From positions 1 through 64,000 of the forward strand of contig NZ_JACSNR010000004.1 in the NCBI RefSeq assembly GCF_016901815.1: DNA of 64,000 nucleotides, read 5' to 3'. The notes beneath the pieces are model-generated. The model was not told where the DNA came from. It saw only the letters and a list, made by a program, of their open reading frames with translations, and did no database searches. The DNA comes from Hydrogenoanaerobacterium saccharovorans (GTDB lineage: Bacteria; Bacillota; Clostridia; Oscillospirales; Ruminococcaceae). Position numbers and translations under genes: made by a program. Position 1 is the first letter of the stretch. Every line of letters begins with the position of its first letter. This document shows, one piece after another, positions 16,654 to 25,057 of this stretch.

Positions 16654-17355
16654 TTATTCCGCAATCTCCAGAGCGATTTCCATCATCTGGGTAAAGGAAT
16701 TCTGACGCTCCTCCGCCGTGGTCTCCTCCCCGGTGAAGGGATTATCCGAGATCGTCAGCAGGCAGAGGGCATTCTTACCAGTACGGGCGGCATTCATATA
16801 CAGGGCTGCCGACTCCATCTCCACAGCAAGGACGCCCATCTTGCGCCAGTCGCCCAGGGAACCGGCGTCATCATAGAAGGTATCGCTGGAGAAGACATTG
16901 CCCACCTTATAGCTTACCCCTGCGGCCTTGGCGGCATTGACTGCCTTTTCCAGCAGACCATAGCTTGCAATGGGCGCAAAGGTGCCGGGCAGGCGGTACT
17001 GCATGGCATAATTGGAGTTGGTGCAGGCGCCCATACCGATGACAATATCCCGGATATGGACATCTTCAGCGATGGCTCCGGCGGAACCGATGCGGATGAT
17101 ATTTTCCACGCCGTACAGGGTGTAGAGCTCATGGGAATAGATTCCGATGGACGGGATGCCCATGCCGCTGCCCTGCACCGACACGCGCTTGCCCTTGTAA
17201 TAACCGGTAAAGCCCAGCATATTGCGGACTGTGTTGTAGCAGGTCACATCGGTGAGATAGTGCTCCGCAATATATTTGGCCCGCAGGGGATCTCCGGGCA
17301 TGAGAACGGTTTTCGCGATATCGCCCATCTGAGCGGCATTATGTGGTGTTGGCAT
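16654..17355 (-). CDS. deoD: Purine-nucleoside phosphorylase, DeoD type
   Basis: 233 residues from [12 protein letters not shown], where AGGAGG lies 8 nt upstream; the longer open frame has no RBS. It is a hexameric trimeric-type enzyme cleaving purine nucleosides with phosphate. Motifs are [40 protein letters not shown], and EMESAALY (ribose-binding Met/Glu), followed by [11 protein letters not shown]. First gene of deoD-deoB. Paired -10-like TACAAT boxes lie upstream, but no clear -35. Confidence 0.97.
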   Translation of the reverse strand: MPTPHNAAQMGDIAKTVLMPGDPLRAKYIAEHYLTDVTCYNTVRNMLGFTGYYKGKRVSVQGSGMGIPSIGIYSHELYTLYGVENIIRIGSAGAIAEDVHIRDIVIGMGACTNSNYAMQYRLPGTFAPIASYGLLEKAVNAAKAAGVSYKVGNVFSSDTFYDDAGSLGDWRKMGVLAVEMESAALYMNAARTGKNALCLLTISDNPFTGEETTAEERQNSFTQMMEIALEIAE

Positions 17356-17433
17356 AAAAATACCTCCTGTCAGTGTCTGTATTGTACTTTCATTGTACCA
17401 CAGAGATGCTCTTTTTTCCACAGAAAACAGCAT

Positions 17434-17466
17434 ACAAAAAAGCCGCCTGGCTGTTCCAGACGGCTT
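17434..17466 (-). terminator. Terminator of the Rnf-like operon
   Basis: AAGCCGTCTGG/CCAGGCGGCTT forms an 11-bp stem (one G-U) with T6 on the minus strand, 11 nt past the stop of the glycoside-hydrolase gene. Confidence 0.88.
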
Positions 17467-17476
17467 CTGTGCGGTT

Positions 17477-18787
17477 TTATTCACCAAAGACGATGCTGTA
17501 ATTGCCGTCAGGGCTGTACAGCAGGTAGCTCTCATAGCCGCTCTCCTGCGCTGCCCGGATCTGGGAATCCACATCTTCCCCGGTATAGGTCTTGTTTTTC
17601 AGCGAACTCAGTGTGCCGGAAGTATAGCTCTGCAGCAGCACGGTCACTTCGTCCGAAAGCAGCTTATCCTTGCAGGCTGCCAGTGCCGCCTGTACGGTGG
17701 CATAGGGGTCCAGTGCCGGGGCTTCCAGCACCAGCTCCCCGGAGCTGTACGCATTGCCGAAGGAAGCCGGCATCACGCCCAGCACCACGCCGCATCGGGT
17801 GAGCTGGAACGGATCTGAGCCATACTGCCCACTGGAAGAGCTCAGCAGGGTCGGCGCCGACAGATACACAGCAGTCTCACCGCCTGCCTCCCGGACACGG
17901 GTATCCACGCTCTCGATGAAGTCCCCCAGCACAGCGGATTTATTCTCCTCGGTGAGCTCCTGCCCGTAATCCGCCATCTCCAGCGAATAGCCGGACGGGA
18001 ACTGCACGCAGTCCAGAATCACCTGCTTTACCCCCTTGCCCACGGCTTCTGCCGCAAGGTCCGAGATATAGCTCTGGGCATACTCATTCACCGGGTTGAG
18101 CCAGGCTTTACCGCCCATGGCAGCCGAGTTATCCAGCCAGGCCCATTCTGTGCCCTGATAGTGCACCGCTGCCTCCAGTTTTGCCGAAGCTGCCAACGGG
18201 TCCTTGAAGGCATAGATCCTGCCGATGGGGGTGATCCCGGCGGCTTCCATCTCCGCAGTCACCTGGCTGAGATCCACCGCCGAGGCGGACTGGGAACCCA
18301 GCTCCGCAGCCTGCGACAGCGAGCTCTGATAGGTCAGGTAACCCTTGTCGTTCTTGAGATCAAAGAAGATGGCATTGATCCCATTGGAAGCACAGGCCTG
18401 GATAAACTGACTGCGCTGGGTGCTGTCCAGCAGAATGGATTCGGGCATATACACCCCATGCAGCTGAACGGCTTCCACCGCTTCCGGCTGGGACTGGGAG
18501 GATTCGGTTTCGCTCTCCTCCCCGCCGCCGAACAGCCCTGAGAGGAATCCATCCGATTCCGACTCGGGTTCAGACGGCTGTTCCGCTGTGGATACCGGTT
18601 CCTTTTCCTGACCGATCCCCATGACAAACTGATAGACCGGCTCATACAGGAACCAGCCTGCCGCAATCAGCACAGCCAGTGCCGCAGCGGAAGCTCCCAG
18701 CTTGAAAAACGGAGAAGAGGTCACACTGCCCCGGTAAATATTGTGATAGCGTTTTACTTTACGCTGTTTCCTAAACATCTTGCTCAC
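17477..18787 (-). CDS. Membrane-anchored putative glycoside hydrolase (DUF4015)
   Basis: 436 residues. A basic N-terminus ([15 protein letters not shown]) and one membrane helix (residues 31-53) are followed by an acidic Ser/Glu linker to about residue 105. The TIM-barrel-like DUF4015 domain contains [72 protein letters not shown] and YLSAPTL. The catalytic part would be outside the cell. It starts 16 nt after the RnfA-like gene with RBS AAGGAGTG, so it is the last gene of that operon. Its substrate is unknown. Confidence 0.8.
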   Translation of the reverse strand: MSKMFRKQRKVKRYHNIYRGSVTSSPFFKLGASAAALAVLIAAGWFLYEPVYQFVMGIGQEKEPVSTAEQPSEPESESDGFLSGLFGGGEESETESSQSQPEAVEAVQLHGVYMPESILLDSTQRSQFIQACASNGINAIFFDLKNDKGYLTYQSSLSQAAELGSQSASAVDLSQVTAEMEAAGITPIGRIYAFKDPLAASAKLEAAVHYQGTEWAWLDNSAAMGGKAWLNPVNEYAQSYISDLAAEAVGKGVKQVILDCVQFPSGYSLEMADYGQELTEENKSAVLGDFIESVDTRVREAGGETAVYLSAPTLLSSSSGQYGSDPFQLTRCGVVLGVMPASFGNAYSSGELVLEAPALDPYATVQAALAACKDKLLSDEVTVLLQSYTSGTLSSLKNKTYTGEDVDSQIRAAQESGYESYLLYSPDGNYSIVFGE

Positions 18788-18803
18788 TCCTTGCGAAGGG
18801 GAA

Positions 18804-19397
18804 TCAGAAGGTGATCGGATGGCCGATCAGCCCATAAAATGCCAGACTGAGTATTCCGATATACAGCAGCAGAATGGGCAGTCCCCGGAAGATCCGGGGC
18901 ACACGGGACATGGCGATATTCTGATTGGCTACATCCAGCAGGACCAGTGCCAGTGTAACGCCTACACCAGTGCCCACAAAATAGAACAGCCGCTCCCAGA
19001 GGTTATACCGGTTGAAGGAACAGAGCAGGATAGTACCCAGCACTGCCACATTGTAGCCAGCCATCAGCAGCACATTTTTCGCACGGGCATACCATTCCCC
19101 GACTTTGCGGGAGGCTGCCACAATCATGGCAGTATGGACTGCCGCCATAATCAGGACATAGAGTGCGGAACGGATGTAGATGCTGACTCCCCGGGGATAG
19201 AGCAGCAGCGAATCTGCCGCATAGCAGATCACACCGGAGATCACAGTCATCAGGGTAATAACAGCCGAAAAGGTGAGGATCTCCTCCCTGTTCTTCAGGA
19301 AGAGCATCTTGCGGGTCACCAGAGCACGGCTGAAAATCGCATTTTCCACCATAGCGGCAGTGAACGCAATCATCAGCAGCTTTACAAAACCAGCCAT
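18804..19397 (-). CDS. RnfA/NqrE-like membrane subunit lacking the cluster cysteines
   Basis: 197 residues, six membrane helices, co-linear with RnfA by eye. VENAIFSRALVTRK aligns with the canonical VNNFVLxxFLGLCP, and YNVAVLGTILL aligns with TNCAVLGVALL. The C-terminus VPRIFRGLPI...LSLAFYGLIG is strongly RnfA-like. The two Cys that ligate the intramembrane Fe-S cluster in Rnf/NQR are replaced by Arg29 and Val117; the only Cys are 58 and 126. Canonical electron transfer across the membrane by this subunit is therefore unlikely. Confidence 0.85.
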   Translation of the reverse strand: MAGFVKLLMIAFTAAMVENAIFSRALVTRKMLFLKNREEILTFSAVITLMTVISGVICYAADSLLLYPRGVSIYIRSALYVLIMAAVHTAMIVAASRKVGEWYARAKNVLLMAGYNVAVLGTILLCSFNRYNLWERLFYFVGTGVGVTLALVLLDVANQNIAMSRVPRIFRGLPILLLYIGILSLAFYGLIGHPITF

Positions 19398-19398
19398 C

Positions 19399-20076
19399 TT
19401 ATGCCTTCACCTCCTCTGTCTTGGCGTCCATGGCCTCTTCCCGGTCCTTGATCAGGCACCAGGCCCGGATCGACCGGTTCACCTGGCGGCAGAATGCCGA
19501 AAGCATGCCCACCAGGATAAAACCAAAGAACGGCATCAGTACAGTGGAAATCTGCAGGCTGCTCAGAACCTTGACTCCGAAGATGCTTCCCTTGCCGAGC
19601 AGTTCCCGGAACAGGGACACCGCCATGACAAAGAACGCAAAGGAAAGCACCGACCGGGCCGCCTGTGCCAGGTTTGCCGGCAGCGATTTCTGTTCATCGC
19701 AGCGGGTTACCAGGAAGAAGGTGAGGGTATTGACCGCCAGCAGCGGGAAATAGATACCCAGCATGCCCACCGGCATCTGGAACCCGCCCAGCGGCAGACG
19801 GCTCAGGCCAGCCAGGGTCAGCGAGGAGAGCACAGCGGTCACCAGCATGTAGACCTCTCTCCCCTGTCCCATCCGCTTCAGGACCCAGCCCACAGCGGTG
19901 GACAGCAGGCTGATTGCCATCATGCCGACGCTCAGCGCGAAGGCGGCACGGGCATCCACTGTCCCCATAACGGCAAAGGGAATCGCCAGTCCGTAGGTGA
20001 TGACCGGAGTGCGGGTCAGCAGGCCGTCAAACCGTCCGACCAGATGTCTATACCGTTTCAGTCTGCTGCTCTGCAT
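19399..20076 (-). CDS. RnfE/NqrD-like membrane subunit lacking the cluster cysteines
   Basis: 225 residues from MQSSRLKRYRHLVG, with AAGGAGGG upstream; the longer frame to 20142 lies inside the RnfD-like gene. It overlaps that gene by 29 nt. The membrane topology and GIYFPLLAVNTLTFF and SLFRELLGKGSIFG segments match RnfE. In canonical RnfE the first helix has GLCP and the fourth has VNC. Here they read GLAIP (residues 29-33) and VNT (Thr117). Cys126 and a C-terminal Cys pair are not at the ligand positions. The basic/acidic tail is cytoplasmic. Confidence 0.85.
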   Translation of the reverse strand: MQSSRLKRYRHLVGRFDGLLTRTPVITYGLAIPFAVMGTVDARAAFALSVGMMAISLLSTAVGWVLKRMGQGREVYMLVTAVLSSLTLAGLSRLPLGGFQMPVGMLGIYFPLLAVNTLTFFLVTRCDEQKSLPANLAQAARSVLSFAFFVMAVSLFRELLGKGSIFGVKVLSSLQISTVLMPFFGFILVGMLSAFCRQVNRSIRAWCLIKDREEAMDAKTEEVKA

Positions 20077-21031
20077 AAAGCGCCCTCCTTTCCCGGTGAC
20101 GGATTTTTTCATAACGCATATCAATAAACAGTGAGAAGGCATTCATCAGCAGGATCGCAAAGACAAGCCCCTCTTCATAGGCACCCAGGTACCGGAAGAT
20201 CATCGCTACAACACCGGCAATCGCCGCATAGATGGTCCGTGTCGTCTGGGACTTGGGCGAAGTGGCAGGATCGTTGATGAGGAAGATCGCTCCGAACAGC
20301 AGCAGGCCGCTGGTGAGCTCATAAAGCACCGACTGGAAGCGTCCGGTGGTGATCCGGGGGAAGCAGAAAGCCGCAAGTGCCGCAGTCCCCAGAAAAGCAG
20401 CGGTGGGCCGCCAGCTGATGGTCTTGCGGATCACCAGATAGCCGAAGCAGGCCAGCAGGATCAGTACGCCGGTCCCGCCCATCGGTCCGGGATAGATGCC
20501 CAGGAAAATATCGGTAAAGGGATAGTTCGGGGTTGCGCCCAGCCGCAGCGAAGCAGCCGGAGAAGAAACCAGCCGGGCTGCCGCATTGCCCAGGGACTCG
20601 ATGGGCACCGGATAGCGGAACACCGAATCCGACCAGGTGAGAACAGCAAACGCCACACCGCCGGCAGCGGGATTGAAGATGTTCTGTCCCAGTCCGCCGA
20701 AGGGCTGCTTGATGACGCCGATGGCAAAGAGGTCAGCGGCGATTACCGGGGTAAAGCCGATGCTGGCAGGCAACATCAGCGGGATCAGCAGACCGGTCAC
20801 CACCGGCGAGAGATCCAGGATTCCCACCCGGCGGCTGGAAAGGAAGGTGCAGAGGAAGTCCAGCACAGTGTAGGTGATCACCGAAACGGCTCCCAGCACA
20901 AGGGTGCGGCTCCCATAGAAGAAATATGCCATCAGATAGAGCGGGACCAGGGAAATCACCATATCCCCCATCACGCTGAAATTGGACTCATGGCTGCGCA
21001 CATGGGGCGGTCGGCTGTGGATCAGATTCAT
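20048..21031 (-). CDS. RnfD-like membrane subunit with a flavin-type GAT motif
   Basis: 327 residues with about 9-10 membrane helices. HSRPPHVRSHESNFSVMGDMVISLVP is the RnfD N-terminus, NPAAGGVAFAVLTWSD and DIFLGIYPGPMGGTG are conserved, and LINDPATSPKSQTTRTIYA is the typical late motif. Thr167 in LRLGATPNYP sits at the FMN-linked Thr of RnfD/NqrB (SGAT), though the residue three before Thr is Leu rather than Ser/Thr. Overlaps the RnfC-like gene by 4 nt (ATGA). Confidence 0.88.
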   Translation of the reverse strand: MNLIHSRPPHVRSHESNFSVMGDMVISLVPLYLMAYFFYGSRTLVLGAVSVITYTVLDFLCTFLSSRRVGILDLSPVVTGLLIPLMLPASIGFTPVIAADLFAIGVIKQPFGGLGQNIFNPAAGGVAFAVLTWSDSVFRYPVPIESLGNAAARLVSSPAASLRLGATPNYPFTDIFLGIYPGPMGGTGVLILLACFGYLVIRKTISWRPTAAFLGTAALAAFCFPRITTGRFQSVLYELTSGLLLFGAIFLINDPATSPKSQTTRTIYAAIAGVVAMIFRYLGAYEEGLVFAILLMNAFSLFIDMRYEKIRHRERRALYAEQQTETV

Positions 21032-22155
21032 GCACGCACCTCCTCATTCTGCTCTTTTTCCTTCTTTGCGTTCATATACTGAACCAGCTCCATTTTGCCC
21101 CGGGTGATCTCCGAAGCGATTTTGAGCTTGGCAGGACACACATAGCTGCAGGTACCGCATCCGATGCAGAGGTCAATATCGAAATCCTCAAGCATAGAAT
21201 ACCGTCCTGCCTGCACAAACTTATAGAGATAGTAAGGCGAAAGCCCTACCGGACAGACATCATCGCATTTCCCACAGCCAATGCAGGTATAGTTGTAGTC
21301 CTTGAACACTTCCCGCATTGCCAGGATTCCACGGGTCTGGGCGGTGACACGGGTGCTGTCCAGGTCGGTGATGGTCACGCCGCGCATGGAGCCTCCGATC
21401 ACGACCCGGGACGTTTCGTCCGACAGACCGAACTGCCGCAGCAGTTCTCCCGCTGTCTTGTCGATGGAGACCTCCAGATTGGCAGAGGTAGTCACGCCGT
21501 CTCCAGCCACCGTCACAAACACAGTGGTCTGGGCGATCTTCTCATCCACAGCCCGAGCCAGATGGATCAGCGCGCAGGCTCCGAATACTGAGGCCTTCTC
21601 CTCCCGGTGCTTCTGGATCAGCGAGTTATCAGCGGGATAACCGGCGCCTACACGGTCCACCGGCACACCGCCCAGGTTCTCCCCGATGGTCACCGGCGAA
21701 TCCCCCAGCTCCTTGTAGATCTCGATCCGGGCACTCTCTGCCCCCACTGCCTCCTTGGCAAGCTCGATGCCGCGCACCAGCTGATCGGTCATCTCCAGGG
21801 CCGGAGCAAGCTGGCTCGAAATATACGGCTCATCGTCCAGCGCATCCGCAATGATGATCCGGCAGCCGGAATTTCTGGCACGATCCAGCAGCAGATAGAG
21901 CGGGCGTCCGGTATTCTCATCAATAATCCCCGCTTTCCGGGCAATGGTGACGATGTCATCTCCCTCCTGGAGATCATCAATCGGCACATGATCCAGTGTT
22001 CTGGAGCAGATCCGCTGGATGCCGCCGGAAAGCGCCGGTTCCTTATTCTGCTCCAATACGATTCCCTGACGGGCCAGCTGAATATCGCTGTACCATCGGT
22101 ATGAAAACCGCTGTCCTGCAAACCGTGCAAGCAGTCGGTTGGAAAAATCAGGCAT
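21028..22155 (-). CDS. RnfC-like iron-sulfur subunit, flavin/NADH loop missing
   Basis: 375 residues, shorter than RnfC (about 430-450). Two 4Fe-4S motifs are intact: CIGCGKCDDVCP (Cys 291/294/297/301) and CIGCGTCSYVCP (Cys 330/333/336/340). Upstream homology to RnfC is visible (DDEPYISSQLAPALEM, VVIGGSMRGV). The N-terminal GGIHPP segment is absent, and the glycine-rich GxGGAxFPT loop that holds FMN/NADH is replaced by AGIIDENTGRP (residues 75-85). It may therefore receive electrons from another protein. First gene of the operon; RBS AAGGGAGAG. Confidence 0.85.
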   Translation of the reverse strand: MPDFSNRLLARFAGQRFSYRWYSDIQLARQGIVLEQNKEPALSGGIQRICSRTLDHVPIDDLQEGDDIVTIARKAGIIDENTGRPLYLLLDRARNSGCRIIIADALDDEPYISSQLAPALEMTDQLVRGIELAKEAVGAESARIEIYKELGDSPVTIGENLGGVPVDRVGAGYPADNSLIQKHREEKASVFGACALIHLARAVDEKIAQTTVFVTVAGDGVTTSANLEVSIDKTAGELLRQFGLSDETSRVVIGGSMRGVTITDLDSTRVTAQTRGILAMREVFKDYNYTCIGCGKCDDVCPVGLSPYYLYKFVQAGRYSMLEDFDIDLCIGCGTCSYVCPAKLKIASEITRGKMELVQYMNAKKEKEQNEEVRA

Positions 22156-22207
22156 TTATTCTCTCCCTTGCATTCACTAAAATTCTCAACTGAAAGCGGC
22201 TGATAGT

Positions 22208-22762
22208 ATGACGATCAAGAAACTCTCCCCGGATAAAGTACGCATCACCCTGAGCCATGAGGAACTGGCAGCCTATGAGATCGACTGGGACCATCTTGGC
22301 CCCGATGACGAACCCACCCGGGAACTGCTGCTGCAGCTCCTGGACAGCGCCTGGCAAACCGCCGGCTTCCGTCCGGATGAGGGACAGATCTATATCGAAG
22401 CCCTCCCCACCGAAAACGGCTGTGTGCTGATCCTCTCCAAGGCCCATGCCTCCGATACGCTGGAGAGCATCTGCACCCCGGTGATCTTCCGGTTCGAACA
22501 CGCCGAAGATCTCCTCGCGGGCGCCCGGCAGCTGTTCCAGCTCTATTCCCACCGGATCTTCCGCAGTTCCCTTTACCAATGCGCCGGCGGCTGCCTGCTG
22601 CTGATCCGTCCGCTGGACCAGACCAGCCAGGAAAGCGTCATGCTGCTGGCGGAATACGGCACTCTGGCTGCCCGGGGCGAGCTGGCTGCCGCTGTGATCC
22701 AGGAACACTGTCCGGCCCTCATCGAGGAAAACGCTCTGGAGCGTCTGTGTACGCCGCAGTAA
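22208..22762 (+). CDS. mecA: MecA-family adaptor protein
   Basis: 184 residues. MecA proteins deliver substrates to ClpC for ClpCP degradation. The N-terminal substrate-binding part (TIKKLSPDKVRITLSHEELAAYEI, then IYIEALPTENGCVLILSK) and the C-terminal ClpC-binding part (VIFRFEHAEDLLAGARQLF...SSLYQCAGGCLLLIR) follow the family order. A ClpC-type gene lies at the other end of the window. No convincing RBS precedes the ATG. Divergent from the Rnf-like operon, and ends 3 nt from the convergent rpe stop. Confidence 0.82.
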   Translation: MTIKKLSPDKVRITLSHEELAAYEIDWDHLGPDDEPTRELLLQLLDSAWQTAGFRPDEGQIYIEALPTENGCVLILSKAHASDTLESICTPVIFRFEHAEDLLAGARQLFQLYSHRIFRSSLYQCAGGCLLLIRPLDQTSQESVMLLAEYGTLAARGELAAAVIQEHCPALIEENALERLCTPQ

Positions 22763-22765
22763 TGG

Positions 22766-23428
22766 TTACTTCCCGGCTGCGGCTGCTTCCCGGATGGACC
22801 GGATTGCTGCCGCGTAGTCGCTCTTGCCATAGACAGCCGAACCTGCCACCAGCACTTCAGCACCATGTCCGGCTGCAACGCCGGCGGTTTCGGGATTGAT
22901 GCCGCCATCCACTTCAATGAGGAAGTCCAGTCCCTTTTCCTGGCGGTATGCCGCAGCCTGGGCCACCTTGTCCGCTGTTTCAGGCATGAACTTCTGTCCG
23001 CCGAAGCCGGGATAGATGGTCATCACCAGCAGCATGTCCACCCGGTCCAGCAGCGGATAGGCCTTCTCCACCGGAGTATCGGGATTGATGGCAAGACCCA
23101 CCTTGCAGCCCAGTTCCCGCAGCTTTTCAATCACTGCTTCGGGATCGCTGTTGCTCTCCAGATGGAAGGTGATGAGGTCTGCTCCGGCCTTGACAAACGG
23201 CTCCACATAATTGAGCGGATCGGTGATCATCAGATGGGTGTCCAGGAACAGATCCGTTGCCTTGCGCAGGCTCTGGACTACCGGCACACCCAGCGAAAGA
23301 TTCGGCACAAAATGTCCGTCCATCACATCGACATGGAGCCAGTCTGCTCCCGCCTCCCGGACAGCTGCGGCTTCCTCTCCCAAACGGGCAAAATCACAGG
23401 ACAAAATCGACGGTGCAATACGGATCAT
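22766..23428 (-). CDS. rpe: Ribulose-phosphate 3-epimerase
   Basis: 220 residues, family length. It interconverts ribulose-5-P and xylulose-5-P in the pentose phosphate pathway. The TIM-barrel motifs are IAPSILSCDFARLGEE, WLHVDVMDGHFVPNLSLG (metal His and Asp), THLMI, MTIYPGFGGQKFMPE, and EVDGGINPET. The catalytic Asp pair is present. RBS AGGGAGGA. Its own promoter has flanking direct repeats. Confidence 0.97.
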   Translation of the reverse strand: MIRIAPSILSCDFARLGEEAAAVREAGADWLHVDVMDGHFVPNLSLGVPVVQSLRKATDLFLDTHLMITDPLNYVEPFVKAGADLITFHLESNSDPEAVIEKLRELGCKVGLAINPDTPVEKAYPLLDRVDMLLVMTIYPGFGGQKFMPETADKVAQAAAYRQEKGLDFLIEVDGGINPETAGVAAGHGAEVLVAGSAVYGKSDYAAAIRSIREAAAAGK

Positions 23429-23497
23429 TTCAAAAGTCCTCCCTTTCTGTCATACAAAGCTGAAATTCTCTCTTTGGACATACTGATACAGTTTTTA

Positions 23498-23526
23498 ATT
23501 TTATCGCAATCCTCCGGAAAGGTCAA
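23498..23526 (-). promoter_or_regulatory. Promoter of rpe
   Basis: TTGACC (23521-23526), 17 nt, TAAAAT (23498-23503) on the minus strand. Two copies of CAATCCTCCG (+ strand 23507-23516 and 23531-23540) bracket the -35 box. Confidence 0.75.
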
Positions 23527-23575
23527 CAAACAATCCTCCGCAATTCTGTAAATTTTTACACACCCGGACCTGTGA

Positions 23576-23604
23576 TTGTTTTATGGCAGAATTTGTGCTA
23601 TGCT
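23576..23604 (+). promoter_or_regulatory. Promoter of the aldo/keto reductase gene
   Basis: TTGTTT (23576-23581), 17 nt, TATGCT (23599-23604), 36 nt before the ATG. Confidence 0.6.
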
Positions 23605-23639
23605 GAAGTTATCCAAAGTTCAGAAAGGAATGACTGTGC

Positions 23640-24773
23640 ATGAAAATGTCCAAATTGGACCGTCTGGGTATTGAAGTGTCCAAGCTGGGATTCGGCTGTA
23701 TGCGTCTGCCGATGAAAGGCGATGCCATCGACCGGGAACAGGCACTTGCCATGTTTGATTATGCCTATCAGCATGGCGTCAACTACTATGATACCGCCTG
23801 GCCCTATCTCGGCGGTACTTCCGAGCCGTTTGTAGGCGAAGCTCTGAGCCGGTATCCCCGGGACAGCTTCTTCCTGGCCTCCAAAATGCCGGTCTGGCTG
23901 GTGGAATCTGAAGCGGATTTCGAGCGGATCTTCGAGGAACAGCTGGTGCGTCTGAAAACCGACCACATCGATTTCTATCTGCTCCATGCCCTGAGCAAGG
24001 CACGGTTCGACAAGGTGCTGGAACAGGGCCTCTATGACCTCTGCCGCAAGAAGCAGCAGGAGGGCAAGATCCGGTATATCGGCTTCTCCTACCACGATCC
24101 CGCCGAACGGTTCCCGGCTATTGTGGACCGCTATCCCTGGGATTTTGCCCAGATCCAGTACAACTACATCGACCCCCATCTGTTGGGCGCCGATCAGCTC
24201 TACCAGACCCTGGAGAGCCGTGGAATCCCCTGCGTAGTCATGGAACCGGTACGGGGCGGCTTCCTGTCCACATTGCCGGAGGAGTTCAATGCCATCTTCC
24301 GGGAGTATGACCCCGATCGCTCTCCTGCCTCCTGGGCCCTGAAGTGGGTAGCTTCCCATTCCAATGTCAAGGTGACCCTGTCCGGCATGAGCAGCATGGA
24401 ACAGATGATCGACAACATCCGCACCTTTGAAGGCGACCTCACCATGACACCGGCTGAGGAGCAGGTGGTGGATACCGTAGTCCGCAAGATCCTGGATGTC
24501 CACACTGTGCCCTGCACCGGCTGTGAGTACTGTATGCCCTGTCCCTTCGGCGTGGATATTCCCGAGGTATTCAAGGCCTACAACAACTTCAAGCTGTTCC
24601 GCAATGCGGATATGACCCGGGCTGCTTACTTTGAGCGTCTGAAAGACGGGTTCCGGGCCGACTCCTGCAAAAAGTGCGGCAAGTGCATGAAGGCCTGTCC
24701 GCAGCACATCCAGATCCCCGACATGCTGGAAACAGCCCACCGGGAGATTTCGGAAGCCTGTCTGACAAAATAA
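23640..24773 (+). CDS. Aldo/keto reductase with C-terminal 2x[4Fe-4S] domain
   Basis: 377 residues. The N-terminal AKR barrel has LGIEVSKLGFGCMRLP, NYYDTAWPYLGGTSE (the Asp and Tyr of the AKR tetrad), LASKMP (Lys), and DFYLLHAL (His), so the catalytic set is complete. Residues 290-377 carry Fe-S Cys groups CTGCEYCMPCP and CKKCGKCMKACP. This fusion is common in anaerobes and probably couples ferredoxin-type electrons to aldehyde or ketone reduction; the substrate is unknown. RBS GAAAGGAA; terminator directly downstream. Confidence 0.92.
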   Translation: MKMSKLDRLGIEVSKLGFGCMRLPMKGDAIDREQALAMFDYAYQHGVNYYDTAWPYLGGTSEPFVGEALSRYPRDSFFLASKMPVWLVESEADFERIFEEQLVRLKTDHIDFYLLHALSKARFDKVLEQGLYDLCRKKQQEGKIRYIGFSYHDPAERFPAIVDRYPWDFAQIQYNYIDPHLLGADQLYQTLESRGIPCVVMEPVRGGFLSTLPEEFNAIFREYDPDRSPASWALKWVASHSNVKVTLSGMSSMEQMIDNIRTFEGDLTMTPAEEQVVDTVVRKILDVHTVPCTGCEYCMPCPFGVDIPEVFKAYNNFKLFRNADMTRAAYFERLKDGFRADSCKKCGKCMKACPQHIQIPDMLETAHREISEACLTK

Positions 24774-24798
24774 ACCGCAGTTTTCCGTATCCAACCGC

Positions 24799-24833
24799 AA
24801 AAGCCCTCCGAATCACCTCCGGAGGGCTTTTTA
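24799..24833 (+). terminator. Terminator of the aldo/keto reductase gene
   Basis: AAAAGCCCTCCG/CGGAGGGCTTTT forms a 12-bp stem, then T-run. The 170 nt after it, up to the next terminator, show no gene. Confidence 0.9.
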
Positions 24834-25004
24834 TATGGAAAGTGCCGCCGAATGCGGGTCAGCGCTTCCAGGGCAGATAACTGCCACTTCCCCGCAGCAG
24901 ACACGAACAGGCAGGACTCTGCTCACTGCTATCCTATGCGGGATGGGATACTCTGCCACCTGCCCATTCTGTCGCTGCCCCGGAAGAACCCCCAAAAAGC
25001 AACC

Positions 25005-25036
25005 AAATCCCCATCCGGATGTTCCGGAGGGGATTT
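25005..25036 (-). terminator. Terminator of the surface-protein gene
   Basis: AAATCCCC/GGGGATTT plus TCCGG/CCGGA with one bulged A; T5 on one side. It lies 22 nt past the stop codon at 25058. Confidence 0.75.
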
Positions 25037-25057
25037 TTGCCGTCAAAAGTGAAAGTT

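Noticed and set aside
18804-22155. Ordinary Rnf complex
   Set aside because: rnfB and rnfG are absent, four ligand Cys are lost and the RnfC flavin loop is missing, so the standard label would mislead.
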